DNA from: an uncultured Prevotellaceae bacterium
GTDB taxonomy: Bacteria > Bacteroidota > Bacteroidia > Bacteroidales > Bacteroidaceae
DNA: 64,000 bases
NCBI GenBank assembly: GCA_902763615.1
Contig: CACWSX010000005.1
Location: 39,308-103,307 of the forward strand
Direction of reading: 5' to 3'
Below, piece by piece: positions 8,618-18,313 of the stretch. The notes under the pieces were generated by a model. That model searched no databases. It saw only the letters and a program-made list of their open reading frames with translations, and was not told the DNA's origin. The first letter of the stretch is position 1. Each line of letters begins with the position of its first letter. Made by a program: the position numbers and the translations under genes.

Positions 8618-9916
8618 CTATAATTGACGTTTGTCAATAACACGTTTAGCCTTGCCCTCAGAACGTTCGATGCCTTTAGGCTCAACGAGCTTTACTTTGA
8701 AGCCCAGACCGATCACACTGCGAAGTTCACCTTCGAGTTTCTTCTGTAAACCGACCATCGTAGACATGTCGTCGGTGAAATACTCATCCTTGACTTCCAC
8801 TTTGAGTTCGGAGGTATCGGTATTGTTGACACGATCGACGGTCAACAGGAAGTGAGGTTCAAACTCTTGTTGCTTGAGGATAACATCCTCAATCTGTGAC
8901 GGGAACACATTAACACCACGAATGATGAGCATATCGTCGCAACGGCCTAAGATCCGGTCCATGCGCACGAGCGTGCGCCCGCACGTACATTTTTCATAGT
9001 GTAGTGCCGTCAGGTCATGGGTACGGTAGCGGAGCAAGGGCATACCCTCCTTGGTCAGGTGCGTAAAGGTCAGTTCGCCAAACGCCCCCTCGGGCAGTGG
9101 TTCACCCGTATTGGGATCCAGAATCTCCGGATAGAAGTAATCTTCATTCAGGTGGGTTCCGTTCTGACTTTCGCATTCATAGCCCACACCAGGACCGGCA
9201 ATCTCACTCAGGCCATAGATATCATAAGCCTTAATGCCCAATGAAGCTTCCAGTTTCGTACGCATCTTCTCTGTCCAAGGCTCAGCGCCGAAAACGCCAA
9301 CCTTCAACTTGAACTCATCACGCGACCACTCACACTCATTGAGAGCCTCACCTAAGAACATCGCATAACTAGGGGTACAACAAAGGATAGTCGTACCGAA
9401 ATCGTGCATCAGCGTGATCTGTTTCTGGGTATTACCCGACGAGATAGGGATCACCGAAGCGCCGATATTCGTGGCACCATCGTGAGCACCAAGTCCACCA
9501 GTGAAAAGTCCGTAACCATAAGCCACCTGGAAAATATCCTCTTTGCCAGCACCATAGGCAGTGAAAGCACGTGAGATAGCCTCCGACCACATGGCCAGGT
9601 CTTTTCGGGTATAGAGCACAACAACGGGCTTGCCTGTCGTGCCTGACGAAGCGTGGATACGGACTATCTGCGACATGGGTACAGCAGCCAGGCCGAAGGG
9701 ATAGTTGTCACGCAAGTCGAGCTTGTTAGTAAACGGAAGTTTCACGATATCATCAATACTCTTGATATCCCCAGGCTCCAACCCCATCTCCTGGAACTTT
9801 TTACGGTAGAAAGGAGTATTGTGGTATACGTACTCTGCCATTTTTACGAGCCGACGGCTCTGAATCTCGCGAAGTTGTTCGCGATCCATGCATTCAATGT
9901 TTTGATTCCAAATCAT
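8618..9916 (-). CDS. paaK: Phenylacetate-CoA ligase family enzyme
   Basis: ATP-dependent acyl-CoA ligase of the adenylate-forming family, expected to activate phenylacetate or another arylacetate to its CoA thioester. The P-loop-like motif ASSGTTGKP is at 89-97, and the PaaK-type segments YGYGLFTGGLGAHDG and DIYGLSEIAGPG are present. 432 residues is the normal length. The aerobic paa oxidation genes are absent here, so the enzyme probably serves salvage of arylacetates into aromatic amino acids together with 2-oxoacid:ferredoxin oxidoreductases encoded elsewhere (inference). It forms an operon with the downstream ACT gene. Confidence 0.93.
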   Translation of the reverse strand: MIWNQNIECMDREQLREIQSRRLVKMAEYVYHNTPFYRKKFQEMGLEPGDIKSIDDIVKLPFTNKLDLRDNYPFGLAAVPMSQIVRIHASSGTTGKPVVVLYTRKDLAMWSEAISRAFTAYGAGKEDIFQVAYGYGLFTGGLGAHDGATNIGASVIPISSGNTQKQITLMHDFGTTILCCTPSYAMFLGEALNECEWSRDEFKLKVGVFGAEPWTEKMRTKLEASLGIKAYDIYGLSEIAGPGVGYECESQNGTHLNEDYFYPEILDPNTGEPLPEGAFGELTFTHLTKEGMPLLRYRTHDLTALHYEKCTCGRTLVRMDRILGRCDDMLIIRGVNVFPSQIEDVILKQQEFEPHFLLTVDRVNNTDTSELKVEVKDEYFTDDMSTMVGLQKKLEGELRSVIGLGFKVKLVEPKGIERSEGKAKRVIDKRQL

Positions 9917-9961
9917 AAGTCTTTGTCTTTGGTTTTATGGGTTTGTTGGGATTTATGGCCA

Positions 9962-9969
9962 CAAAGGTA
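9962..9969 (-). promoter_or_regulatory. paaK -7 box
   Basis: TACCTTTG on the minus strand about 45 nt before the paaK start. No good -33 TTTG is visible at the right distance. Confidence 0.5.
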
Positions 9970-10025
9970 CGTATTTTTTCGGATATAGAAAGGATTTAGA
10001 GGTTAAAAGGAGTTAAAGCCAAAAA

Positions 10026-10144
10026 CGAAATAACGCCCATGGAGTTCCATAAGGTTACCCTTGGGTTATCGAAGGGTTATCCTAGCGTTTCTTTCGGCAT
10101 AGTTTCGGTTTAGTTTCGGTTAAGTCTCGGTTTAGTTTCGGTTA
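10026..10144. repeat. 11-bp-period repeats between paaK and tRNA-Val
   Basis: Two styles of short repeat share an 11 bp period. GGGTTATC occurs at 10063-10070 and 10074-10081. AGTTTCGGTTW then occurs four times without gaps at 10101-10111, 10112-10122, 10123-10133 (one T to C change) and 10134-10144. A CGAAATAACGCCC stretch starts at 10026. No open frame or RNA fold is apparent. Confidence 0.8.
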
Positions 10145-10165
10145 AGGCCCGTTTCCTAAGGCAAC

Positions 10166-10196
10166 AAAAAAAAGAGAACTTCTTCCGAAGCTCTCT
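10166..10196 (-). terminator. Intrinsic terminator of tRNA-Val
   Basis: On the minus strand AGAGAGCTTC, loop GGAA, GAAGTTCTCT (10-bp stem with one G.U), then a run of seven to eight T. It follows the tRNA by 8 nt. Confidence 0.92.
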
Positions 10197-10204
10197 ACAT
10201 TTTG

Positions 10205-10279
10205 TGGGCGTTGACGGATTCGAACCGCCGACCCTCTGCTTGTAAGGCAGATGCTCTAAACCAGCTGAGCTAAACGCCC
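10205..10279 (-). tRNA. tRNA-Val (anticodon TAC)
   Basis: 75-nt cloverleaf on the minus strand. Acceptor GGGCGTT pairs with AACGCCC, the discriminator is A, the D arm is GCTC..GAGC, the anticodon loop CTTACAA gives TAC, and the T arm is GGCGG TTCGAAT CCGTC. CCA is not encoded. A terminator follows directly, so it is a single-gene transcript. Confidence 0.97.
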
Positions 10280-10297
10280 TATTTTGTTTTGCGGGTG

Positions 10298-10305
10298 CAA
10301 AGGTA
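10298..10305 (-). promoter_or_regulatory. tRNA-Val -7 box
   Basis: TACCTTTG on the minus strand, 18 bp before the tRNA 5' end. The -33 side (about 10325) is only weakly matched. Confidence 0.55.
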
Positions 10306-10364
10306 CTACAAAAAAACGGAAAGCAGAAAGCAGAAAGAGGAAAGTTGTCAAAAATTGACTTTTT

Positions 10365-12206
10365 TTAACGTTTTGTATCAAAAAGGGCGTCAATATCAGT
10401 CTGTGGGAGGATCACAAGAATCGTTTTCCCGTCAGGCGTATAGTTCACATTGGAACAGGCGAAGAGCGTATTCACGATATTCTCCATTTCCTCATTCGAC
10501 AAGACCTGTCCATAGGGTATAGCAGCGGCACGTGCTAACGACAGATGCAGCGACTGGCGCACCGACAGACCGATTGCCTGCGAAGCAGCCCCATCTATCG
10601 CATCATGGTCAGCCACATCGGTCACGATCTGTTGAATGAGGGAAATCGGTTCAATGCCCTCCATACCGGCGGGAATGCCATTTACCGCGAAGGTGCCACC
10701 CCCCAAAGCGCTGAGGTCGAAGCCAAGAACAGACAACTCCGGAAGGATCTGCTCCATGATGACTGAGTCTGAGGGCGACAGCTGCATCGTTTCCGGAAAC
10801 AACAGACGCTGTGAGGCGCTCGCAGGAAGGTCGTTCTCTGCGGAACTAGCCGATGCATAACGCTCAAAGAGGATGCGAACATCGGCACGATGCTGATCAA
10901 TAACCATAAGCCCCGATTTAACAGCCGTCATGATATATTGGCCCTTATATTGATAATGTACTGGCGACTTGTCAGAGATAGCGCCAAAGATGGATGACTC
11001 AGATGGGGCGGTTGGACTAACAGGTGTTTCCGACATCAGTCCCTCATAGAGAGACTCCCTAGATGAAGGCGTATGGTGCGAAGAATGCGGTGTATGCTCA
11101 AAGGGGTTATACGATGGATTATAAGTCACCTTGGGAGCTTGAATATTATCGCGCGATGGATCGAAAACAGGTATTTCCGGCTTGCCTACCGTATCAAAAT
11201 CAATGGAAGGTATTTCACAGAATTTCCCGATGGCATCGCGGACGACTGCCACCAAAAGTTGCCAGATAGCCTGTTCGTTCTCAAATTTAATCTCCGTCTT
11301 CGTAGGATGGATATTCACATCGATATCAGCCGGATTGATCTCAAAATAGAGGAAATACGGTGGTTGCATACCCTCAGGGATCAGACGTTCATAGGCGGTC
11401 AACACAGCCTTATGGAAATACGGATGCTTCATGTAGCGCCCATTGACGAAGAAATAGTCCTGTCCACCTTTCTTTCTCGCTGCCTCTGGCTTGGTAACGA
11501 ATCCCGTAACACGACACATCACCGTATCGGCTTCAACAGGCAACAGATCCTGTCCGTACTGCTTGCCAAACACATCAGTTATGCGCTGGCGCAGGTTGCC
11601 CGGACGCAAGTTCAGGAGTTCTGCCCCATTATGATGAAATGTGAAATGGATGTCAGGATATACCAGTGCGATGCGTTCGTAGGCCGTAAGGATATTGTTG
11701 AGTTCGGTTGCATTCGACTTGAGGAATTTCCGACGGGCAGGCACATTATAAAAGAGATTCTCCACCCGGAAATTACACCCCACCGGACAAGCTACCGGCT
11801 GTTGATCAAGGACTTTCGAGCCTGCAATGGAGACCTGCGTACCAATCTCTTCATTCGCCATGCGCGTCTGCAACTCCACCTGAGCCACAGCGGCAATCGA
11901 GGCCAGTGCCTCGCCCCTGAACCCCATGGTATGAAGTGCAAAGAGATCGTCTGCCTGTTTGATTTTCGAGGTAGCGTGGCGCTCAAAAGCCAGGCGTGCA
12001 TCCGTCGGTGACATGCCACAACCATCGTCAATCACCTGAATAGACGTACGTCCAGCATCAACCACAATCACGTTGATGGTACGTGCACCAGCATCAACAG
12101 CATTCTCCACCAACTCCTTAATAACCGAAGCCGGTCGCTGAATCACCTCCCCTGCAGCAATCTGGTTGGCAACGCTATCAGGTAATAATGCTATAATATC
12201 TGCCAT
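10365..12206 (-). CDS. mutL: DNA mismatch repair protein MutL
   Basis: Couples mismatch recognition by MutS to strand incision. The GHKL ATPase motifs are clear: ELVENAVDAGA, DDGCGMS, RHATSKI and GFRGEALASI within the first 110 residues. A poorly conserved linker (about 350-420) leads to the dimerisation domain. The C-terminal metal-binding endonuclease motif DQHAxxExxxxE is degenerate here (DQHRADVRILFE, so Ala and the first Glu are replaced), and the CPHGRP box is absent, replaced by CSNVNYTPDGK. The protein may therefore lack the nicking activity usual in bacteria without MutH. 613 residues is normal. Confidence 0.96.
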   Translation of the reverse strand: MADIIALLPDSVANQIAAGEVIQRPASVIKELVENAVDAGARTINVIVVDAGRTSIQVIDDGCGMSPTDARLAFERHATSKIKQADDLFALHTMGFRGEALASIAAVAQVELQTRMANEEIGTQVSIAGSKVLDQQPVACPVGCNFRVENLFYNVPARRKFLKSNATELNNILTAYERIALVYPDIHFTFHHNGAELLNLRPGNLRQRITDVFGKQYGQDLLPVEADTVMCRVTGFVTKPEAARKKGGQDYFFVNGRYMKHPYFHKAVLTAYERLIPEGMQPPYFLYFEINPADIDVNIHPTKTEIKFENEQAIWQLLVAVVRDAIGKFCEIPSIDFDTVGKPEIPVFDPSRDNIQAPKVTYNPSYNPFEHTPHSSHHTPSSRESLYEGLMSETPVSPTAPSESSIFGAISDKSPVHYQYKGQYIMTAVKSGLMVIDQHRADVRILFERYASASSAENDLPASASQRLLFPETMQLSPSDSVIMEQILPELSVLGFDLSALGGGTFAVNGIPAGMEGIEPISLIQQIVTDVADHDAIDGAASQAIGLSVRQSLHLSLARAAAIPYGQVLSNEEMENIVNTLFACSNVNYTPDGKTILVILPQTDIDALFDTKR

Positions 12207-12235
12207 CTTGCGTTTGTTAGTTACCCTTTTTCGCT

Positions 12236-13813
12236 CTAACCCTTTTTCTTGGGTCTCCAGACGAAAATATCGTATCTATTCAGAGGCCGGACATAATCAT
12301 ACCACGCGAAGCCTTCCAAACGTTTCTTCTCAGCAGGAATCTGGTTGGGAGGATACATGGTACCTGAGGTCTTCGGAGTCCAAACACGTTCCAGCTTTCT
12401 GTCCTTCAAGAACATCCGCATCTCCGTAGTTTCCTGATAATTATAGATAATCACCACAGAATCGCCCTCTTCGAAGAAATAACCAATCAGTACATTATCC
12501 TTGGCCTGTGTCTCATGAATCTTACCATCAATAAAGTAGGCAAACATCTCCTTCGACGACACCTGATTGAAGAGTGTCGTATCGCTCTTCAATTGTTGGA
12601 TAGAGAAAGCATTGCCAATGACATGAGCCCGGTTGATTAGCGAGTCTTTCATAAACACATCGATCTGGTCACCCATCAACTGTTGGTTGTAGTTCCAGAC
12701 AATTGGATCGAAATACATTGTCATACAGGAGTCGAGGGAATTATAGATTAATGAGTCGCAGACTGCTTGCACATCGGTACGATATGCCCGGACATGATGA
12801 TAGGCATGAATCTTACGATAGACGGAATCGGTCTCGATATTAAAGGTGACAACCTTCAACGTATCAGCATGCATATACAGGGAATCGCCCTGCGAAAAGT
12901 CGATAGCCACCGCAGAGTCCGTACATAGCGCATAGCCAGTATTCTCCCAATATTCACCATAGTTGCCAGTCATCTTGTTTTTATTCACGGAATCCACATA
13001 GATGACATTCCGGAAGGCCTGACTGAAGCCCAACTGACTATCATAAAAAACGCTGTCGCCCACCATCGACTTGCCCTGATTGCGTAGTACAGAACGGTTC
13101 ATGAGCGTGGCCTGGTCTTTTTTTGTGTCATAATAGCCTTGTTCTGAATAGATTGTACTATTGCCCGACGTGATATGCGAAGGACCAACAATATGGGCAA
13201 TGGAACGTGCATTGTCGTAATAGAGGGTATCGGTAGTAAGATAGAATTTAGGACTCTTCATCTTCACATCGAAATTGAACACCGACATCTTGCTCTTGGT
13301 GTTGTACTCTCCCCAATCGGAAGTCAACGTGGTCTTACCGTCCACCATCTTTCCGCCCTCAAAGAAGTAAGCATTATCGTACAAGCGATCAAAATCGAGG
13401 GAGTCGGTATAGAGTGTTGTCTTGCGGTTTTTGAGCACCACATTATATCGAGCCCTCGCCATCTGCTCATTACCGTCGTAATAAGCATAATCAGAAACTA
13501 ATGAGAGCGTATCCCCCTGATACAATCTTACATGACCGAAAGCCTCAAACGAATTGCTGGCCTCGTAGAAATAGGCACTGTCGCAATAAAGACGAGCACC
13601 GACATGGGTAAAATGCACCTTACCGTTGAGGATAGTGGCGTCGGGGTTCTTAAATTGGTCAAAATGAAGCACATCGGCATGTACGAGATAAACACGTTTA
13701 TCCTGAGCAGCCTTGCGAGCCGGCCGTTTCTTGACAGGACGAGTTTTCTGAGCCTCGGCACCAGCCACGGCTAAAAGAAACAGAACCATCAAGAAATAGA
13801 CGAGCCTTTTCAT
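12236..13813 (-). CDS. OstA/LptA-like outer membrane biogenesis protein
   Basis: 525 residues with a signal peptide (1-21, ends AGAEAQ) and a basic stretch after it. The body repeats the pattern of LptA/OstA beta-jellyroll proteins (DVLHFDQFKNPDATILNGKV, FGHVRLYQGDTLSLVSDYAYYDG). These proteins bridge or shield lipopolysaccharide in the periplasm during transport to the outer membrane. It overlaps the upstream surA stop by 4 bp (ATGA) and sits in an envelope cluster with surA and a second parvulin. Which Lpt component it replaces is uncertain. Confidence 0.85.
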   Translation of the reverse strand: MKRLVYFLMVLFLLAVAGAEAQKTRPVKKRPARKAAQDKRVYLVHADVLHFDQFKNPDATILNGKVHFTHVGARLYCDSAYFYEASNSFEAFGHVRLYQGDTLSLVSDYAYYDGNEQMARARYNVVLKNRKTTLYTDSLDFDRLYDNAYFFEGGKMVDGKTTLTSDWGEYNTKSKMSVFNFDVKMKSPKFYLTTDTLYYDNARSIAHIVGPSHITSGNSTIYSEQGYYDTKKDQATLMNRSVLRNQGKSMVGDSVFYDSQLGFSQAFRNVIYVDSVNKNKMTGNYGEYWENTGYALCTDSAVAIDFSQGDSLYMHADTLKVVTFNIETDSVYRKIHAYHHVRAYRTDVQAVCDSLIYNSLDSCMTMYFDPIVWNYNQQLMGDQIDVFMKDSLINRAHVIGNAFSIQQLKSDTTLFNQVSSKEMFAYFIDGKIHETQAKDNVLIGYFFEEGDSVVIIYNYQETTEMRMFLKDRKLERVWTPKTSGTMYPPNQIPAEKKRLEGFAWYDYVRPLNRYDIFVWRPKKKG

Positions 13814-15240
13814 TTAAACCATCCCTCGTATTCGAACTTACAATCGCGGTAGTTTTCGTTCAGGCGGGTATAAACCGACTTGATTTTGTCGACGACCCAC
13901 TGATGGATACATTCCTCATTTCGTTTGGCAAGAACCACGTCCTTCATCACCTGGAAGTCCTCAGTAATAGAGGCTTTATGTCCCTCCACACGATTTTTCA
14001 ACTTAACAATAGCACAAACGGTTTTTCCGCGCTGATTAATCATCTTGAAAGCGCTGGATATTTGGCCAACCTGCATGGTGTCCACCACCTTAGCCACTTC
14101 CTGAGGCAAATCCTGCATCTGGAATTTCGAAGAGATACGTCCGGTCTGCATATTGGTATTCGACATCAGGCCCTTGTTATTACGCGTATCCTTGTCGTCT
14201 GACAACAAACTAGCGGCTTCCTCAAAGGTAAACTGCTCCTTGCGGATTTCTGTTGCAAGGGAATCCAGACGTCCGATAGCATGTTCAATAGCCTCATCAG
14301 AGACCACAGGTTTCTTTAGGATATGACGCACATTGACCTTATCACCCCGTTTCTCCACGAGTTGGATGATATGGAAGCCGAACTCCGATTCCACAATCTT
14401 CGAGATTTTCTTCGGATCGGTCAGATTAAAGGCCACTGCCGCAAAGGCGGGATCAAGGGTAGCACGTCCCATGAGGCCCAATTCACCACCCTGACGGGCA
14501 GATCCGGGGTCTTCAGAATAAAGACGCGCAAGGGCCTGAAAAGAGGTTTCCCCCTTCGTCACACGTTCTGTATAGTCACGCAGTTCATCCTTCACACGGT
14601 TGATCTCCTCAGGAGCTATGCGCGGGGTAAACGTCACAATCTGCACCTCCACCTCTGTCGGCACATAGGGCAGGCTGTCAGCAGGCAGACTATTGAAATA
14701 ACGGCGTACATCAGCCGGTGTCACAGAAATATCCTCCACCAGCTTTCGTTTCATCTTCTGGATCTTTTGACGGTCACGCAACTCCTGACGCAGTTCCTGA
14801 CGCATCTGCGAAATCGACTGATGTTTGTATTCCTCCAGACGTTCACGAGAACCGTCGACCATCTCCAACCAATAGCTTATCTGCTGTTCCACCTCTTGGG
14901 CTACATCAGCCTCTGTTACTTCTATACTATCGATATCAGCCTGATGGAGGAAGAGTTTATTGACGGCAATCTGCTCAGGAATCGTACAGTCTGGGTCCCC
15001 ACTCCACTTCACGCCTTCCATGGCAGCCTGCATGCGCAGCGCCTCAACATCGGACTTTAAAACGGCCTCATCGCCAACCACCCATATCACTTCATCTATC
15101 ACTGACTGAGCGGGAATGGGCTGAAGAGAGTCGGATGGACTAGCCTGACTTGCCCAACTTGTAGGACTAGCGTAGCTAGATATTCCCACCAAGAGCATGG
15201 CCAAGAAAAGGGCGATAACGAGATTTCTTGTTGTCTTCAT
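13810..15240 (-). CDS. surA: SurA-like periplasmic chaperone / peptidyl-prolyl isomerase
   Basis: 476 residues. A signal peptide is followed by a SurA N-terminal domain (DEVIWVVGDEAVLKSDVEA) and two rotamase-like regions, the first with SEDPGSARQGGELGLMGRAT and GFHIIQLVEKRGDKVNVRHIL. Expected to chaperone outer membrane beta-barrels. It overlaps the parvulin gene upstream by one base and the OstA-like gene downstream by four, so the three genes are translationally coupled. Confidence 0.9.
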   Translation of the reverse strand: MKTTRNLVIALFLAMLLVGISSYASPTSWASQASPSDSLQPIPAQSVIDEVIWVVGDEAVLKSDVEALRMQAAMEGVKWSGDPDCTIPEQIAVNKLFLHQADIDSIEVTEADVAQEVEQQISYWLEMVDGSRERLEEYKHQSISQMRQELRQELRDRQKIQKMKRKLVEDISVTPADVRRYFNSLPADSLPYVPTEVEVQIVTFTPRIAPEEINRVKDELRDYTERVTKGETSFQALARLYSEDPGSARQGGELGLMGRATLDPAFAAVAFNLTDPKKISKIVESEFGFHIIQLVEKRGDKVNVRHILKKPVVSDEAIEHAIGRLDSLATEIRKEQFTFEEAASLLSDDKDTRNNKGLMSNTNMQTGRISSKFQMQDLPQEVAKVVDTMQVGQISSAFKMINQRGKTVCAIVKLKNRVEGHKASITEDFQVMKDVVLAKRNEECIHQWVVDKIKSVYTRLNENYRDCKFEYEGWFK

Positions 15241-16685
15241 TAATGCTTATTTACGGTTTTCAATATATCCTTGTTCACGGAGAAGGCATATTTCCGTCGA
15301 AGATCATAGACCCAAGCCTTCTCCAACATGTCCTGATAGTCGGACACAACCTGGCCCCGGACGTCGGTATAATTCTCCGGACGCTTCAATTTCTTGCCAT
15401 AGACAGCAGAAATCGGATAATCTTTCAATACGGCCGCTTGTTTCTCGTCAGTATCTTTCTTGGGAGCAGTCTTAAAGACCTCCGTGTCGACAAGGGCATT
15501 ATCGCCAGGTTTGAAGATACCAATCTCCACACGGATACGCACTACAGAATCAGGATTAAACGTAGAACGTAGTTTGTCAGCCCATTGGTCAAAAGGCAAC
15601 TTCTTCACACATTTCTTCACAGCCTTCACATCAGCCTTGTTCTTCACGTAATAAGCAATACCCTTATAATGAGGCTCCGACCAGACATAATCCTTCCGAT
15701 GGTCCTTAAAATAGGCTTGGAGGCCTGCTTCGTCGTTACTCCCCTTGTCCCAGACCACTTGTTTGCTGATCTCATAGAGTAACAAACCATCGTGGTATTC
15801 CTTCATTAGATACTTCATCTCCGGGTCAGCAGCAGCCAGCGAATCTGCACGACGGTCCATCACCTTCTCAGCTGTAAGTCTGCCAGAGGAGGCCGTCACC
15901 TCATTTTGAACACGCTGTTTGGCAATCTGATCACGGACGCCCTGTTGCTCAATGCTCTTCACAATCTGAGCCTTCAACGAATCGAAGGGTTCCAACTGTT
16001 TACGGCCCTTCATCAATATTACGTGCCATCCTACAGGTGATTGTACAGGCTGGCTCATCTCACCCGTCTGCAAGGCATAGGCAGCGTCCTCAAACTCCTT
16101 GAAGGCCTGATTCGGTCCAATCCAATATGGGAGTTGCCCACCCGCAGCACCTGTTGATTTGTCATCCGACACTTTCTTGGCTAGCTCAGCAAAGTCAGCT
16201 CCGCTTTTCAGGGCTCTGTATATAGAATCAATACGCTGCTTAGCCTTATCCTGCTCGTCCTTCGCAGCTTGCGTCGAAACTCTGATCAGGATATGGGCAG
16301 GCAAAATCAGTCCACGCGGACCGATCTGTTCTTTCGCACGATCATAGGTTTTCTTGGCCTCAACCAGCACATCAGCATCAGTGACCATTGTGGGACGTAC
16401 CTGCTGGTCGCGATACATAGTATACTCCTGTTTAAACGAAGTCAGCGTGTCATAATGAGCATCAAGAGCTGCTGCTACTTTCAACTTATAGTTAATAAAC
16501 AGATCTACATACTCGTCTATCGTCTTCTTGTCAATCACATCGGCCCCATTGTTCTTGTTATATGAATACTCAAACTCCGAACGAGGCACAGGCACGCCGT
16601 TGATAGTCATCACCACAGGATCAGAAACCTGGGCCAACACCATTGTGCTCGAAACGAGGGCCAGAAAAAGAATGATTTTCCTCAT
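15240..16685 (-). CDS. Second periplasmic parvulin-type peptidyl-prolyl isomerase
   Basis: Start is set at ATG 16685, one of three in-frame Met codons, because it opens directly into the signal peptide (MRKIILFLALVSSTMVLAQ) and lies just after the guaB stop at 16690; longer starts would run into guaB. The body carries a PpiC domain (ILPAHILIRVS, SDDKSTGAAGGQLPYW, GWHVILMKGRK) flanked by SurA-like helices. Probably works with SurA on outer membrane proteins. 481 residues from this start. Confidence 0.88.
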   Translation of the reverse strand: MRKIILFLALVSSTMVLAQVSDPVVMTINGVPVPRSEFEYSYNKNNGADVIDKKTIDEYVDLFINYKLKVAAALDAHYDTLTSFKQEYTMYRDQQVRPTMVTDADVLVEAKKTYDRAKEQIGPRGLILPAHILIRVSTQAAKDEQDKAKQRIDSIYRALKSGADFAELAKKVSDDKSTGAAGGQLPYWIGPNQAFKEFEDAAYALQTGEMSQPVQSPVGWHVILMKGRKQLEPFDSLKAQIVKSIEQQGVRDQIAKQRVQNEVTASSGRLTAEKVMDRRADSLAAADPEMKYLMKEYHDGLLLYEISKQVVWDKGSNDEAGLQAYFKDHRKDYVWSEPHYKGIAYYVKNKADVKAVKKCVKKLPFDQWADKLRSTFNPDSVVRIRVEIGIFKPGDNALVDTEVFKTAPKKDTDEKQAAVLKDYPISAVYGKKLKRPENYTDVRGQVVSDYQDMLEKAWVYDLRRKYAFSVNKDILKTVNKH

Positions 16686-16689
16686 CTTA

Positions 16690-18192
<1,503 letters not shown>

Positions 18193-18207
18193 TTAAAATA
18201 TTGCGTG

Positions 18208-18215
18208 CAAAGGTA
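18208..18215 (-). promoter_or_regulatory. guaB -7 box
   Basis: TACCTTTG on the minus strand, about 30 nt before the guaB start. No good -33 partner at 19-21 bp. Confidence 0.5.
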
Positions 18216-18233
18216 GTCATTTTTATCAAAAAT

Positions 18234-18311
18234 GAAGAATTAAGAATTAAGAAATTCAATGCCACCCGACATTTTTTCTTAATTCTTAACTCTTAACTCT
18301 TTATTCTTAAC
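18234..18311. repeat. Inverted heptad repeats (TTAAGAA)n / (TTCTTAA)n
   Basis: The recQ-guaB gap holds TAAGAAT-type 7 bp units on the left (18234-18252) and TTCTTAA/CTCTTAA units on the right (18276-18311). The two sides are complementary and could fold into a long AT hairpin around a 20-nt centre. On the minus strand it follows the recQ stop and could act as a weak terminator. Confidence 0.65.
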
Positions 18312-18313
18312 AC

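Noticed and set aside
18234-18311. AT-rich heptad repeats as a mobile element remnant
   Set aside because: Low-complexity TTAAGAA expansion without terminal structure; listed only as a repeat.
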